Assembly: GCA_037577475.1 (NCBI GenBank)
Contig: CM075184.1
Location: 32,133,594-32,197,593, forward strand
Length of the DNA stretch: 64,000 nucleotides
Origin: Chaunax sp. Z400
Taxonomy: Eukaryota; Chordata; Actinopteri; Lophiiformes; Chaunacidae
Reading direction: 5' to 3'
The notes under the pieces were generated by a model. It saw nothing but the letters and a program-made list of their open reading frames with translations, had not been told where the DNA came from and ran no database searches. Shown one piece after another: positions 1 through 26,470 of this stretch (position 1 is its first letter; each line of letters begins with the position of its first letter). The position numbers and the translations under genes were made by a program.

Positions 1-505
1 CAGGTGGCTACAAACGGCACTGAGAGGCAGTTCTGTCCCCCAAATATCATGTTTTCTTTTATTATTTGTGATTTAATTCTTAAATCTTATTACTTAGTTA
101 TTTAGGTGATTATTAATATTGCCGTGATTTGTAGTTATTTATCTATAAAATATGTACCGCTCCCATATCGACAAAGAAACACGAAGCTATCACCAGCAGC
201 TGATTAGCTTAGCTTAGCATACAGACTAGAAACAGAGGGAAACCCCTAGCTTACACACTAATAAACAGGTTATTACATTGTGTACTGTTTTGTGCTTGAC
301 TACTTTTTGTCAGGGAACAGTTGCCGGGCAACCAACCTTACTCCTAGCCAAGAAACAGCCAGTAAACAATAGCCTGTAAAAAATGTCTTTGTTTTTTTAA
401 GCAACACTTTATAATATAAGTGTATTTATAATACTGTTCCACATGTTTTTAAATATACTGAGGCTCGTAAAAAAGGGAGATGGTAAAAACTCCTGTGTGA
501 CAGAC
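1..505. other. csk intron and repeat fragment, no exon seen
   Basis: AT-rich sequence that must be intron, because the csk kinase domain is only half encoded at 506 and continues past the left edge. I translated both strands and found none of the missing kinase blocks (HRDLAARN, DFG, APE). Positions about 190-255 contain a block rich in TTAGCTTAGC followed by CAGAGGGAAAC, which resembles an interspersed repeat common in percomorph genomes; that assignment is from memory. Confidence 0.6.
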
Positions 506-13110
<12,605 letters not shown>

Positions 13111-13125
<15 letters not shown>

Positions 13126-13194
13126 GATGAAGGGAATTGGGCAGCAGGTGTCCTCAGGCAGGTAGTGGTCACTGTTCAGCTAGTACCATCAGAG
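13111..13194 (-). CDS. csk: csk first coding exon: 5' UTR plus MSGVH
   Basis: Coding part is only 15 nt (13125-13111, ATG to CAT), followed directly by donor GTAAGT. The 5' limit is set by a pyrimidine-rich tract ending TAACAG at 13200-13195. An alternative acceptor lies nearer, at AACAG (about 13174). The joined N-terminus aligns without gaps with human MSAIQAAWPSGTEC, which supports both the start and the splice. Confidence 0.88.
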
Positions 13195-16039
13195 CTGTTA
13201 CACACAAAAACAAGGCAACAGAAATACAATCATTAATCTGTTTATTTCAGAGGCTAATTATTATAATCTGGAACTGGCAGACTTAGTGAACCAGTATGCA
13301 CAATAACAGGACCCACTGCTATGGAATGCAGCAAGAAAAGACCCACAGTCACTGTTACTGGAAGTTCATCTGTGTTTGTCCTGCTATAAGTCAAAATACC
13401 TGCTGTGCAGACGGACCAGTACTGATCCATGTTTGTCTGCAACATACATATAACATGTCAGTCCCAATATTTAAACGTCTTGCTAACATTCACTGTCCTG
13501 ACATTACCATACAGTATTTAATCTCTATACTTGTTATTCTGTTGGGCTGTTATAAACAGAAACCTTGTAGAGTTTACTGCATGCTGACCAGTGAGGGCAT
13601 TCCTCCCTTTAGGCTAAAACAGACAGATTTACATGCTAAGAAACTGTGGATGATGGATGGAGGACAGTACAGAGCCATGACATTAAGATGAGGAAATATG
13701 CCTGAAGGTATGGGAATAGTTAAAAATGCACTCTGGCAGCCAGTGGTGCAACTACTTTATACATTCCTCAGCTATGCATATGTAAATACAGAGACAGTAT
13801 TCTGAGTATTACAACAGTCTGAAGGTTTAGCAGTAACTGAATAAGGCCTCCATTCAGAGCATCTCGCTTCCGACCAGCCCAGAGAACAGGAAGTTGAGAT
13901 GCAGTGGGAGAAGGAGGAAGTAGTTGATGCATATTTTCCAGTGCTTTGTACGAGGGAGGGAGGGAGGGGCTGTGGACCGAGTCCAGTGTGAACATGGCTC
14001 CTCTGGTCATGTCAGAGTAGATCGATGAACAGAAAGCAGAGCACAACAAAAAAAACTTGTGTAATTCAAAGCACAATTATTCCAAAAAAAAAGAGAAAAA
14101 AGTGTGCTTTAATATTTCCCCTTCTTTTTATTTCCCATGCATAGCTGAGGTGGATTCAATTCATAAGAGCCCACAGCTTTCAATAAGAGTCTGTCTGTTT
14201 GATGGAAGAGTGCCCTGTGTAATTTTAGAGCAGTGTAAAAGATGCATCTCCTTCAGAGGGCCTGGCTACTGTCTGGTACGCTCCATAAGAGCAGCACTAC
14301 CATATCCTGTGCTAAAACAGGAAACAGCCTAATTGCGGACGGCTGCAGATCTGTATGCAAACTGATAAAGCCAAATATATCCAGAGCTGGGCTGCTCTAT
14401 ACCGCACCCAGAGGGCACCCGCTTCTTTCCCTCTGCCATTCTTTACGTCTAGAGCGGTGCGGCTCATCGACCCACAGCCACACCAGCAAACCAACAGAGG
14501 AGACTTCTATTCTCATCTCTCTCTCTCCAAAGCTGAGGAATGCCTCTGAGCATCAGCACCGCAGGGCCGGGAGTGAAAGGAGGTCCTCTCACATTCAGTG
14601 TTCTATAGCAAGACTGTAAGAGCGGGGGCCGCTGTGTGCACTCTGGTGCCAGGAATATGGTTCCAAACCCATTGCATTGTGATAGCATGTGTCAGATGCC
14701 GAGTTCACCAGGGGTTATGCTTCTGTCCCAGGCAGCATCCCTGTAGCTGAATATCTGTGTAGAAACTTCCAGCCAACAATGGCAATGCGTCAAATAAAGC
14801 AAGGGGTGGCGTTGGGACATGTTGCTGATTAGAAAGCAAAATATGAGCCAGGAAATCCAATTTGAAGGCTTATCTATGGAGCCAGTTTCCTTCTAAAACT
14901 TAACAAGGAATGTTTTACAGATGCACTACGAGTCTATAACAAACACAGTGTGCTTCGTAAATGCTAAATGACATTTAACAAACTAATGCATTCACAAATA
15001 CAAAACCCACTACACCCAACAAACACACATTATATTACTAGTACGTCATGCTTCAGAAACAAACACACCATGTCTTTCAGATTTAATAAGAATTAAATAT
15101 TTATATGCAGCTTCAACCAGCTGTCAATCTCTTTTTCATTCAGCTCATCTCTTCGGAGTATTTGGGTGGATTTTGTGACACATTTTACTGCCGCTGTGAC
15201 TTTTCTCCTCTAGCTTCATGCTTTCCATATAAACTGTTACTTAACAATGCTAAACGGCAGCAGGTATTTCACCTGGTGTGTGGACTTGCATCAGTTGGAC
15301 TGGCTTGGATTTGATAAGAGGCAATGGATGGATGCTTGACACCAACATACATTTATATATTTTTTTTAATGCTTGTGTTCTATATGGCTCTTGATATGTG
15401 AAGTTGAAAAGATCTAAATAAACATTTAGCTTTCTAGTTAACTCCAGCTGCCAGATATTTTTTTTAAAAAGTGAAAATCTCCTCCTTCTCCCCTCCTAAT
15501 TTTCTTCCTCTGTGCAACAGGAGCTGCTGATGGTGTCATGGCAACACACCGGGAAGTAATACATCAAAAGCTGCTGTTACATCACCCAGAGTGCAGCACT
15601 GCCTTTTTCCCTCTGCTGTTCCACATGACGGTAATATTACTCCCGCTTGTGTCTTGTCAACAATTTTTTACATAATGACTGCAGTGTTTTGTTCCATTTA
15701 AACTGTCTGCACATGTCTTTGTGCTGCTGTCTACTGCTTTGATGAATGAGGAATAAAGGGATAAAGTGAATGTGAGGTCCTGTTGCTCATCTTCTTCATG
15801 TCTGTAAGATGGTTTCAGTATTTCATTGTGCTCCAGTCATTGTAAGTGTTTTTTTTTTCCTGGTGTTGGTTCATTTATCTGTCTGTTAGCAGGATAACTG
15901 TAAAAGCTATGAACAGTTTTTTGGTGATGACCTGGATCATCATTTGGACCCATAGATTTTTAAAGGATTCTTTACCATTGCGGGATGGGTGCTATTAAAA
16001 TATTTTTGCCTTTAACTTTAATGGTTAATGCCTACAATG

Positions 16040-16590
16040 CAGTGGCGGATCTAGACTTTTTCTAAATCAGGGGCCATATAGGGGCCACTTTTTTTTTTTT
16101 TTTTTTTTTTTTTTTCTTTTTTTTTTTACAGAGGGGCCAACTATATGTCCAACATTCATGCACATTTCCTTATTCAGTAAGATGTATACACAGAATATTT
16201 CACCAGTCATTCATTGTTTGCTGTTGGCTCCATAGCTTTTGGTAAAGACTCACATAGTTGAATATATTATGCAAATTGTGCCTTTTTCAAGCACATTTTC
16301 TACATCAGAAAAGTTTAGCAATTATTGAATTTTAAACTAGGATGCATAAATAAATATAAAACATAAGACACTTTTTTACAATTATGTAATAGGCCCTACA
16401 TAAAATAATTTAACAGCTTTTTTTTTACATTAAAGAAAATACTTATATACTATATTACAGCATACACAACAGTTTAGAGGACAAAAACTTGACACAGTCA
16501 AGTATTCAAGTTGACAGGAGCACTTCAGGGGCCAATCAGATTTCAGCTGGGGCCAGTGCCCCTCTGTCCCCGCCCCTGGATCCGCCCCTG
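16040..16590. mobile_element. hAT-like MITE, copy 2 with both inverted ends
   Basis: About 551 bp beginning CAGTGGCGGATCTAGA and ending GGATCCGCCCCTG, so the tips are inverted repeats of CAG(T/G)GGCGGATC(T/C)AG. Flanks CTACAATG and CTACAACC match at 6 of 8 positions, as expected for a decayed 8 bp hAT target duplication. A long T-run lies at 16089-16127. Non-autonomous. Confidence 0.82.
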
Positions 16591-19500
16591 CTACAACCTT
16601 GGACAAAAATTAAATGATGACATCCCCATAACATCTACCACACATCAGAGTCTGATCTGGATCCAAGCACAGTAAATCCAGATCTAGTGATGTAGAATGT
16701 TTAAATCTATATAGGGCTCACGGAAAATTCACTACTGTGAGATAACAAATAATAATGCTACAGACTAGCAACTTAAATCAAACTGTAAGGTGTGCTGATT
16801 CAGTGAAGTGGAGGTGTCACATTTGACATATCTTCAAAAGTTACTGACCTAGATCCTGAGGAAAAACAGCCATTAGTGAAAATGGACCAAAGGCCTCCCT
16901 GGAGAAAGCTCTATGGTTTCTGGGCTTTGGTTTAAAAAAAGGTTCTCAACGGTGTTGGAAAACAAGACAGTCAAAGATGTCTCTTCAACGTCTACTGAGA
17001 AAACTGAGAGGATGAGATTCCTCCTGTGTTCTCTCTATGATGGGGAAGGAGGGACAGGGATGCAGAATGTTGCAGCAGCTTGGGTTAGTTAGCAAAGAGA
17101 AAAAAAGATAAAATAAATAAAAGTTTAAATGATAAATTATCAATGAGTAACACTGAAACGGACAAACGGGTTTCCTTTGAAAGGCATTTCTGTTTAACCT
17201 GTTCTTTCTGCAGCAGACTTTGATTATACTGTCTAATTATACTATCCGTCTCTTTTTGTTTTATGTCAATATTTGCTACATGATCATTTTTACTTGACAC
17301 CAGGTAAGAGACTGACTTGATCCAGTGACATTGCAGACAATGATGACAGAGTCATAGCATATTGGCCCCTCGTTCATAATTGTTAGCACTGTGATGAAAC
17401 TGAGGTGATGTCAATGGCAGAGCTTAAAGGACCATCTTCTAACAGCACAACTCAGCCTCCAGCTTTGTGAGTTCATACCCTGATGGATTTAAGTGCCTTC
17501 CATCTCCGTATTTTTTTCTTTAATAGCAGGTTGGAATTTATAATAGAGACATTTAGCTGACACTCTTAATACAGTCATTAACTGACACTCATCCCAAGTA
17601 TAACGAAGCAGTTTATACCGGACTCTGTTGATTATTGCACTGTCAGCTTTTCCTGAATCTTTGAAAGCTTGCTGTTGTAAATTTCTAAAACTACTGTGCC
17701 AGAGAGCATAAGATAATGTAAACAAAGCCTAAGGCCTAAGGGCATTCACAGACTACAGTCCTATTTGCATAGTGTCTACAAGAAGTCATTAAAGTCTGCT
17801 TTAGCTCAGCCCAAATATAAAATGCCGTTTAAATCAGGATGCCATTAATTCTCCTGAGGGTAATTCGATTTACTCAGCCAGCATTAAACAGCAGATCCCA
17901 TAACACTCAACAAGAGACAGCATTATAAACAGAACCAGTAAACAACATTCCCTTCAAATCCAAGTCTGGTTGGTCAAGAAATGCAACACATGAGCTGTGT
18001 GTGCTGCACAGAGAGAACGTAAACATAATGCAGCTGTGTGCTGGTTCTTTTAGAAAGTGTTTGCTTTTCTACATTGGTAAAAAAAAAAAAAAAAATTCTT
18101 CTTCAATTCTTATGTTTGGCCAAGATGTTCTGTTAGCCTTCCACTACTCACTAACACTTACATATAGATCACAGAGGATGGGGATCAAAATGCATTATAT
18201 GCATTTAAATTGAAATTCAGGTCAACCATTAGGCCTGTAAATAAGTTTCATCACAATACGATATTATACCAATTGCAGAATCAAAAAGTCTGTCAAACAA
18301 TTTTGATTTGATTCAAGGGGCCTGCGATCGATATGAGAGAATATCACGACCCCGTTAAATTAGCTTAGCAGATGAAGGAGTTTTCCTTTACTCACAGCTT
18401 CACAAATGTATAATGTAAAAGTATTATTTATACTTGACTAACTCAGGTTTGAGTCGTTGCATCTCCTGAAAGAACACCACCATGGTTCACAGCATGCACA
18501 TTTTCTCAGCCTAACATTGAGGAAACAAAGCAGCTAGCTGCTACATGTTGCCATAGTGAGAGCAACAAGTTAGCTGACTGCCAAGGGAAATGCCTGGTTG
18601 TGTTTGTCATGTTTTCTGAGTATTTTATCTCATAAAAGCATTGTTTGCATATGGCCTGTTCTTTGACTGCCGACCAGTCTTTTCTCTGAAAGGAAAAATA
18701 TTTTCACATGTAAGATTTGTAATATCCTCATCGTGTTTTTTGTGGTCTGCTTTCCATCATCTGCCTAGCACTACCATTGTTTGAATGTTTAGGAAGGAGA
18801 TGTGCTTAAATGGAAAACAGTGATACAGATGTGACACTGCAAGTGCCTTAAAGATGATGATATGGATAAAGCTAACTTTATATAGTAGCGCATACTGGCA
18901 GCAAATCAAACAGGATTAAACCATGGAAATATAGTTCAGTGGGTATGCAAACATGTAGTATGAGCTCACAGTGCTGGTGGCTCTGCAGAACGGACAGCAA
19001 CAACTGTCAACAGCAAATGACTCGTGGATGCATCACATTTCCTCATATGTAAAAGTACATGACAGCAGGCCTGCTTCCAACAGCAGATGACAACATATGA
19101 GGCGGATCAGATGGTGTCCATGGCACACAGGGAGCAAATATGATGCCCTGGGTGGGGGAGAATATGCAAATACAGTCGTGTACAAAAATGGAGGTTGCCA
19201 TGCCATGTTTGATATTCAACACAATTTGCATGTTACCTCTGTGACTGTGTCACATTTATTATGCAGCTGGGCACGAAAGACACTTGCAATTAATGAGCAT
19301 GTAAGAGATCTGGTGTTTACTTTTGATAGAACAAATTCATTGGAGGATAAATCCTTCATGTTTTTCACCACTTTGCTGTTCAAACTGTGAGCTTTGACTT
19401 TCACTAACCAATCACAATTCACAGCATACTGCAAGACCAATGGGCCGACAAGCAGATCTGTGGCGCTACGTGAACATAACAAGATGAACATAACACTTGG

Positions 19501-20554
19501 TTTTAATTATGCAAATGGAGACTGGAGACAAGTCTGGCTATAATCTACAGGATAAGATCGTCCACCCGTAGTGAGAGTACATCTCTTTGAGAGAAACCAG
19601 GAGCTGGGCTCCAATTAAAAATAAAGGGAGAAGATGGAAGTTGTATTCCCACACATGTGACCTTGTGCAGTATCAATACAGCAACAGACTAGACTTGAGT
19701 TGGTCTTCAGAAGCTGCAGCATTTATTAACTGCACATTTCTGACAAACTGACAATCTGCAGCGAACCTTTTCCAACGACTCTATAAAGTTGGCACAAACT
19801 CCACTCTTAAAACAAACGGACATTCAGAGTTCAAACTCCAAAAGAGTGAAGAGTCTCCTCTCTAGTGGATCACATCGAGTTCTTCGAATTACATCAATAC
19901 TTTATACTTATAAACTTTATTTTATTTGGAAAATAGTTGAAAGAAAAGACTTCAGGTTTACTAATCTACAGCTATTATTTTAACTGTGCTAAAAGGAAAT
20001 CACTGCACTTGTTACATGAGAGCAAACCACACAGTTTATTTCAATGACAACAACAACCAGACCTTCCAGCTGGTGGTGAAGAGAGGAAATGAGAGTCAGC
20101 TAAAAAAAAAACCTCACATGAGGTTAAATACATGAAACGCCCCCAGTCGGTTAGTTATGAAGAGAGGTGAAAGGAAATGAGAGGTTAGAAATCTGTGACT
20201 AACTTTACACTTCAAAAAAAGCTCAGACACTATTCTTGTTCCTGAAAGAGGTGGCAGAGATTTCTTTTTTAACCAGGGAGGAAACTGAAGTTGAGTAAGT
20301 CTTCTGGTACATACGGTTGCATGGAAGGAGCAACTGCAATCTGAAGTAGAGCAGAGAGACAGGAAAGAGCTGCAGGTGATGTTAAATAATACAGGAGAGG
20401 ATCATGGAGCAGAAGAAGGTAGGAGGCTGTGGCTTAGTCAGATAATCACAACAGTGGGTCACAGAAAGCAACAGAAAGAAAGATGGATGGATGGATGGAT
20501 GCAGTCTCCTCTTTAACTTTAAAATGCTGCCCAGCTCAACCACAGACTTCTAGC

Positions 20555-20705
20555 CTTAACCAGCAGCTGCACTGCAGGGATTAAATATAAGTGCCTTGCT
20601 CAAGGGTGTCACACTTTTAATCGTTGAGGGAGGAGATTAGTGGCATTGCCCTGACACAGATTCACCAGCTGGCTAAGACATTTGAACTAACAACCTTCAG
20701 CGCAC
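20555..20705. repeat. Interspersed repeat fragment (teleost type)
   Basis: Contains AAGTGCCTTGCTCAAGGGTG, then TGAGGGAGGAG and GAACTAACAACCTT. I recall this as a dispersed block common in percomorph genomes. Only one copy is in this window, so the call rests on recognition, not comparison. Confidence 0.4.
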
Positions 20706-21035
20706 ACTTGAGTCTAAACTCAACAAAAACATATAACAACAACTTCGGTTTTTTGCTCCCGTTTCCCCCCCCCCCAGAAATTGAAGTAAAGGTTTTAAGA
20801 TGTTTTTATTCACTTACTTTTTGAATTTATATTGTTGTTGAATGTGAATCACTTTACTCAAACATACTCTGGGAGTTGAAACCATCATGTCTTATTGGTT
20901 CTCAGACGCATCCAGGAACACCAACAAAACCACCAGGAAGACAATCACATCTTTTTTCTTTTTGCAATAGAGCAAAGGAGTAAATATGCGTGTCTAATCC
21001 ACAGCTGCTGTTCCTTTTCTTTAAATCTATCAAAT

Positions 21036-21037
<2 letters not shown>

Positions 21038-21067
<30 letters not shown>
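21038..21067. repeat. (TA)n microsatellite
   Basis: About 30 bp of uninterrupted TA. Confidence 0.9.
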
Positions 21068-21070
<3 letters not shown>

Positions 21071-21245
21071 TCAATAATTTTTTTAAAAAGCAGCATGACA
21101 GAGAAATGGACAGCCAGAGATTCGGGGCGACAGGCAGCCCCTCCTCTGATACAAGTGACAGGCACGGGCTCACAACTGATGACAGATTACAAAAGCAGGG
21201 AGGCAGGAAGTGGAAGAAAGAAAGGAAGAGGGAACAAGAACACCC

Positions 21246-21276
21246 ACCCCTCCTCCTCCTCCTCCTCCTCCTCCTC
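21246..21276. repeat. (CCT)n microsatellite
   Basis: About ten CTC trinucleotides. Confidence 0.85.
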
Positions 21277-22127
21277 TCGAGGCTGCTGGACGGGAGAAAG
21301 CAGAGGGGAGGAAGGGTCGTGGTGACAGCTTATTGTTTGAGCTCCAGTCTCAGCTCACACTCATCCAGGCCCGGCTATTTATATCCTCTAAATATCCATG
21401 TAGGCGGAGGCAAGCTGCAGCCGTTTTCGTCATTGTATACGTGATGGAGGCGCTGCCTTAAAGAGTCTGTCTGTTGTGAGTGAGCCCTGCTTGTTATTAC
21501 TTTTCTGTCAGGACGTTTATTTTTATTTTTTTTATTTACTGCTGGGATGTTATTGCTTTTAAAAGCACAAGTACAAAATAAAGCATCGTTCAATCTGCCA
21601 CAACAAAACACGAGGCTAACAATAAACCCATCTTTTTCCTGTAATATTAATGCTTCTATATATATATATATATATTAAAACTTTGCATTTTCATTATGCT
21701 GGAGGCTTTTTAGAGTCAGGTTAAATGAAGAATGGTCACAATCAAAGCAGCAGAAGCAGGACCATAAATTTCCCATAATGCAACTCATTTGTGAGATTTA
21801 CCTCAAGAGACACAAGAGACATTATACAACTGTCGACACAGGCTGTGCTTACTGTACTCCTCATGATCAATAAACTCAACATTATGGGTACAATTTGGTG
21901 CTTCTGCCAATTCATTAATTTAACTTTTTTTTAAGCTTGTCAAACTAGCGATGCAGTGCAACATTGAGGAGTTTCTTGCACAGGTGGTTCAGAATAAATT
22001 CCACTTGGGACAATAAAAGAATGCATCAATAGGACTCATTCTGTTTTTATGGATATATCAGGCTGTCGCTACCCAGACAACATCATGTTCAATGAATCCA
22101 TCTCTTTATATACTGACAATAACAAAA

Positions 22128-22130
<3 letters not shown>

Positions 22131-22174
<44 letters not shown>
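22131..22174. repeat. (AT)22 microsatellite
   Basis: 44 bp of uninterrupted AT. Confidence 0.95.
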
Positions 22175-22177
<3 letters not shown>

Positions 22178-22794
22178 CTTTACAGAAAAAGACAGTTGAT
22201 ACTAGCTTCATGAGCATAGATTAATAGTTTTAATAGCTCTATAACCTAATGACCTATTTGCTACTATTTTAGTATTCAATTATGATCATTTGCGTTAATT
22301 TTTCAAAGCACAATGAGCCAAACATTCACTGCAATGAGCAGTTTGAAGACTTCAACTGAGGTCTCTTGTGAGACAAGGAGACAATCATGTAGTTGGAGGT
22401 ATGCATGAGTCTGTGATGAAATGCAGAACGGAACAGAAGGACTGGACACACAGGTAACCGCTCTGGCTTGTGTGCAAAAAGAAAAGAGGAAGCAAAAAGG
22501 GAAAGATCCCAAGGTGGAGATGAGGGGGATGAAGAGGTGGAGAGGATGCAGGCTGAGTCAGAGGGTTGTGGGATTCTGTGAGGCTTGCTGATTTTGTGGA
22601 AAGATATCTGGCTTGGCAGCTGCATCTGCACAAACGCACACTCTTCAGCCTCATCCTGTCAATGTTACACTTCACCTTCACTGACTGCATACACACAACC
22701 GCAAAAGCACACACACACAAAATTCACCTCATCCTCTGCCACTTGCACAAACATGCATTTGCATTCTTCAACTGTGGTTTAATATATGCCGTCC

Positions 22795-22925
<131 letters not shown>

Positions 22926-23435
22926 CTTGTTCTCCCTTTGATGGCAACATATGAGAAGTCCTCGATTCAGACCGGAGGAGGAGGAGGAGGAGATGAGGAG
23001 GCAAAGCACGAGGATGGAGACACAAAGAATGTCATTAGCAGCAGCCGCAGCAGGGTGCTGGTACAATATGGCAGCGGTATTAGTGGTGACTGGAGCTCCA
23101 CATCTCTTGAATAAAAGCAGCATTCAGTGGCTGCAGCACAGACACTGTGGAGAAGATTCAGACTCTGCTGCAGCCAAAGGCAAAATCCAAATAGTCACAA
23201 ATTCTATTTGGCCCAAAATTAGACAGATTAACTGGGCATGAAGTAATGTTATTGAGAAAGAAATAGAATATGTGCAAATTCAGCCTCTTAAAAAATAAGA
23301 GTTACTAAGGTTGTCAAAACAATCCCATATCCACATTTGACATTATTGAAAATACCAAAGCTATTAATGCAATAAAAACAGATCTACAAACACATTTTCC
23401 TCCCAAGTCAGCAAAGATATTAATATCATTAGATC

Positions 23436-23505
23436 TGCCAAGGAGGTTATGATTTTAGTTCGGTTTGTTTGTTTGTGTATTTCTTGGCAGGAACATTGTC
23501 ACTGT
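23436..23505. repeat. Short copy of GGAGGTTATG...(GTTT)n dispersed family
   Basis: Reads CCAAGGAGGTTATG followed by GTTTGTTTGTTTG. Related blocks occur at about 27700, 39035 (reverse), 48070 and 61910. Confidence 0.5.
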
Positions 23506-23527
23506 GACAGGAGAGTGTACCTAGAAA

Positions 23528-23645
23528 GAACCCGTTACCTTAAAAAGATCCCGTTACCTTAAAAAGATCCCGTTACCTTAAAAAGAACCCGTTACCTTAA
23601 AAAGATCCCGTTACCTTAAAAAGATCCCGTTACCTTAAAAAGAAC
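23528..23645. repeat. 19 bp minisatellite with 57 bp higher-order period
   Basis: Six tandem units of GAWCCCGTTACCTTAAAAA plus a partial seventh. The variable base runs A-T-T-A-T-T-A, so three-unit blocks of 57 bp are themselves duplicated with no other visible difference. Confidence 0.93.
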
Positions 23646-23669
23646 CCACGTTGAGGATACAAACTATTT

Positions 23670-23875
23670 CTCACTTTGCAGGAGTGCGATTTAGGCCTCT
23701 TTTACATGATATGAATGCAATGCTGCATTCATGTGGTGTTGTGAAAAAGATCCTCGCGCACATGGATCTGCAAAAAAGAAGATTGAAAACGCTGCAGCAT
23801 ATGCATCCCAGGCCAGTAGCTGGCAGTCTAACTTATAATAATCAATACCACAGAATAACACAGTATGCTGCGTAC
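23670..23875. repeat. Dispersed repeat, copy related to 40690-40865
   Basis: Shares an ordered series of blocks with the 40.7 kb region: GGATC-GCAAAAA, AAAACGCTG, GTAG-TGG, TAACTT, and CACAGAAT-A. Diverged non-autonomous element; class unknown. Confidence 0.6.
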
Positions 23876-26449
23876 AAACACTTCCTGCTCAGTGAATGGC
23901 AGCTTCATGTATTTGGGATCACGGTGGACAGTGAAGGCCTCGGACAGTGAAGGCCTCGCCCGTTTGCCTTTGACCGAAACAGTTGGTTATGACAAGCTGA
24001 AGGTAACCTAGCCGTTATCCTTTTATCCTATAGTTTGACTTCAAATCCTGCTTATATGCCCATTCACTACCCGAAGGCCGATGCAGAGAAATGCCCCAAA
24101 CACAACACAATAATAATAATCTTAAAAATATACAGGCACACACAGGGTCTCTGCAGCACGTTTCAAGTGGACGATTTAGCGTTGATGCTAATGCGTCATA
24201 GCACAACTATATTTTGACATAATTCTTGTACTTTTGTTACAGCGGTTGCTCCTGCAGATTTCCTTATTATAGAAGAGTGTTTCATTAGCCTTGGTAGAGA
24301 TATGGGCTCACAAACTGTCCGTCTGGTTACAACAGTGTTGGTGATGTGATGTTATTCTGCATGCCCACGACTTTTTTTCTTTTATTTTTTCTTGTGGTAT
24401 CAAAATAGATTGAGCATATTTTTCATGCTAGTATTGTAGCGACGTTTGAATTTCATGGTATCATGGTATCATATACCATGATGTTGAGTCACTCTAAATC
24501 CCTGCAGGGAAAATTCCTATGCTGCGAGAGTGAAGAGGAGAAAGGACGACGGAGGACGGATAGAGACATACATGAAAGTGTAACAGACTGAAGGACGGTG
24601 TCTGCGGGTCCTTAATATTAACAGCAGTCATCTGTTGGTTCCGATGCCAGCCATGAATAATAGAGGCTCCACCCAAGCTATGCCAGAACTCTGAATTATT
24701 CATTGACAGCCACAGACTTACATTAGCACACAGTGTGGGGCATTCTCCACTGTGGAGTGCATGCAGGCAGATTTGCCTGGTTGGACTGAATCACATGTGT
24801 GTTCTCACCCACAGGAAGTGAAAATGTGTGTTTGTGCACATTCAGTGTATGTGCATGCATATTCACACACTGACAGGAAGTGGAATGATGGTATACTCTC
24901 TGAAGCATCTGGCAGGTTTTTCCTATATGAAAACTCCTCTGGTGCAGAACTGAAGCTGATAAGCTTCTCATTTTGGGCAAAACGTTGAAGACAATTTAAT
25001 GTCATATTGCAGAGTCAAAAATTAATAATTGTGGACTTGTGGGTTATTCAATCAACTCTAAAAATGTTGTTTACATTCATTATGTCTGTTGCTAAAAAAA
25101 ATGTTAATACACTGATACAAAATAAGAGACGTGAGGTATTTGATTCTGAGAGATGAAACTGATAAACTTCCCTCAAAATATCAAGCAAAATAATGATTTA
25201 ATAATATTTCAGTCACAATAGTCTAACCCTAGAGACAATGTTAACTAGGACATAGTTTCTTTTCATAGACTAATTTAAGAAATGTAGCCTAATTAGGTGA
25301 AAGGAGAACTGCCTGACAGATGTAAATCAGTGTGATCAGGCTCTAATGTACATTATGCATTTCATACATAATAGTATACGTGAAGGTCAGCGTGCTGGTT
25401 GTGTGTCTGTCAGAATGTGTGTGATTTAAAAACTGAAACCTGTAACATCCCCATGAAAGAGCAACCCTGTGCACTCAGCTCTCCGCAGAAAACAAATCTG
25501 CTTCCTCACACATAAAGCCAACCACCACAACCTGCTAACCACCGTCAGACATGATCATTTTGTCCCTCAGAATTTGTATTGAGTGTGATTTTATTTTATT
25601 TTTTATCCCTATTCTCTCAGCCATTGTTTGTAGGCATGGACCTGGAGGGTAAGCCTCACACCTGTAGTCCCTTTACATCAAAAATACAAATACAGAATTA
25701 TTGAACCGACTGAAATATAAGAGTGAACACAGCACTAGTGTTTCTCTGAGAGCCAGTCAAGATAAAAAAAATAGGTTAATTGTTCCTCATACACTGTTGG
25801 TCTAATGGTCTAATGTCAGATCATAGCATCATCAACTACACACACCAACATTAACGCACACACACACGCACACACACACACACACACAACAGGAAGGTGT
25901 GCCCATCTCTTCTTCACTTTCAGCTGATGCCATTCTTGTGCTCCTATAGGATTTCTAGGTATGATAATATGGTTTAAGATAAGACCTGAAGAGTTATCCA
26001 TCTGCTCAGCTCTAAAATCCATTATTAAATCCATTATTGTGCATCTATTTCTGCAGCCCTTCATCCAGCTACCCGCTCCCTAAGTAAGCCATGGGGCTCA
26101 TCAGCTCATGTATCAGGGGTAGATGTAGGCCACAGTCCACAATAAACATCTCTACACCGCATAGATCCTCTGGTTTAATCTCCCAATGAAAAACCTAAAA
26201 AAAAAATGCTTTAATACAGAGATAGCCTAAAGGGAATTGTACATGCAGACAAGGTCATTTGAAATATTCTTTTAATAAAAAAAACCCTGTAATAGAGCAT
26301 TTGACTTTTCAGCCGTCTCTGAATGACATCATTGAAGCAAAGTTGTTGTTTTTTACTGCATCAGATGACACAAAGATTCCTCTGGAGTGTATCTAACAGC
26401 AGATACAAGAGGAAGCACTGGAACCTCTCTGCTGAGACAGCATTCATTA

Positions 26450-26470
26450 TCATCATCATCATCATCATCA
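26450..26470. repeat. (ATC)n microsatellite
   Basis: Seven ATC trinucleotides in csk intron 1. Confidence 0.85.

Noticed and set aside
1..505. Next csk kinase exon
   Set aside because: No HRDLAARN, DFG or APE block in any frame; the exon must lie outside the window.
23528..23645. CRISPR-like array
   Set aside because: Head-to-tail 19 bp units without unique spacers, in a vertebrate intron; a minisatellite.
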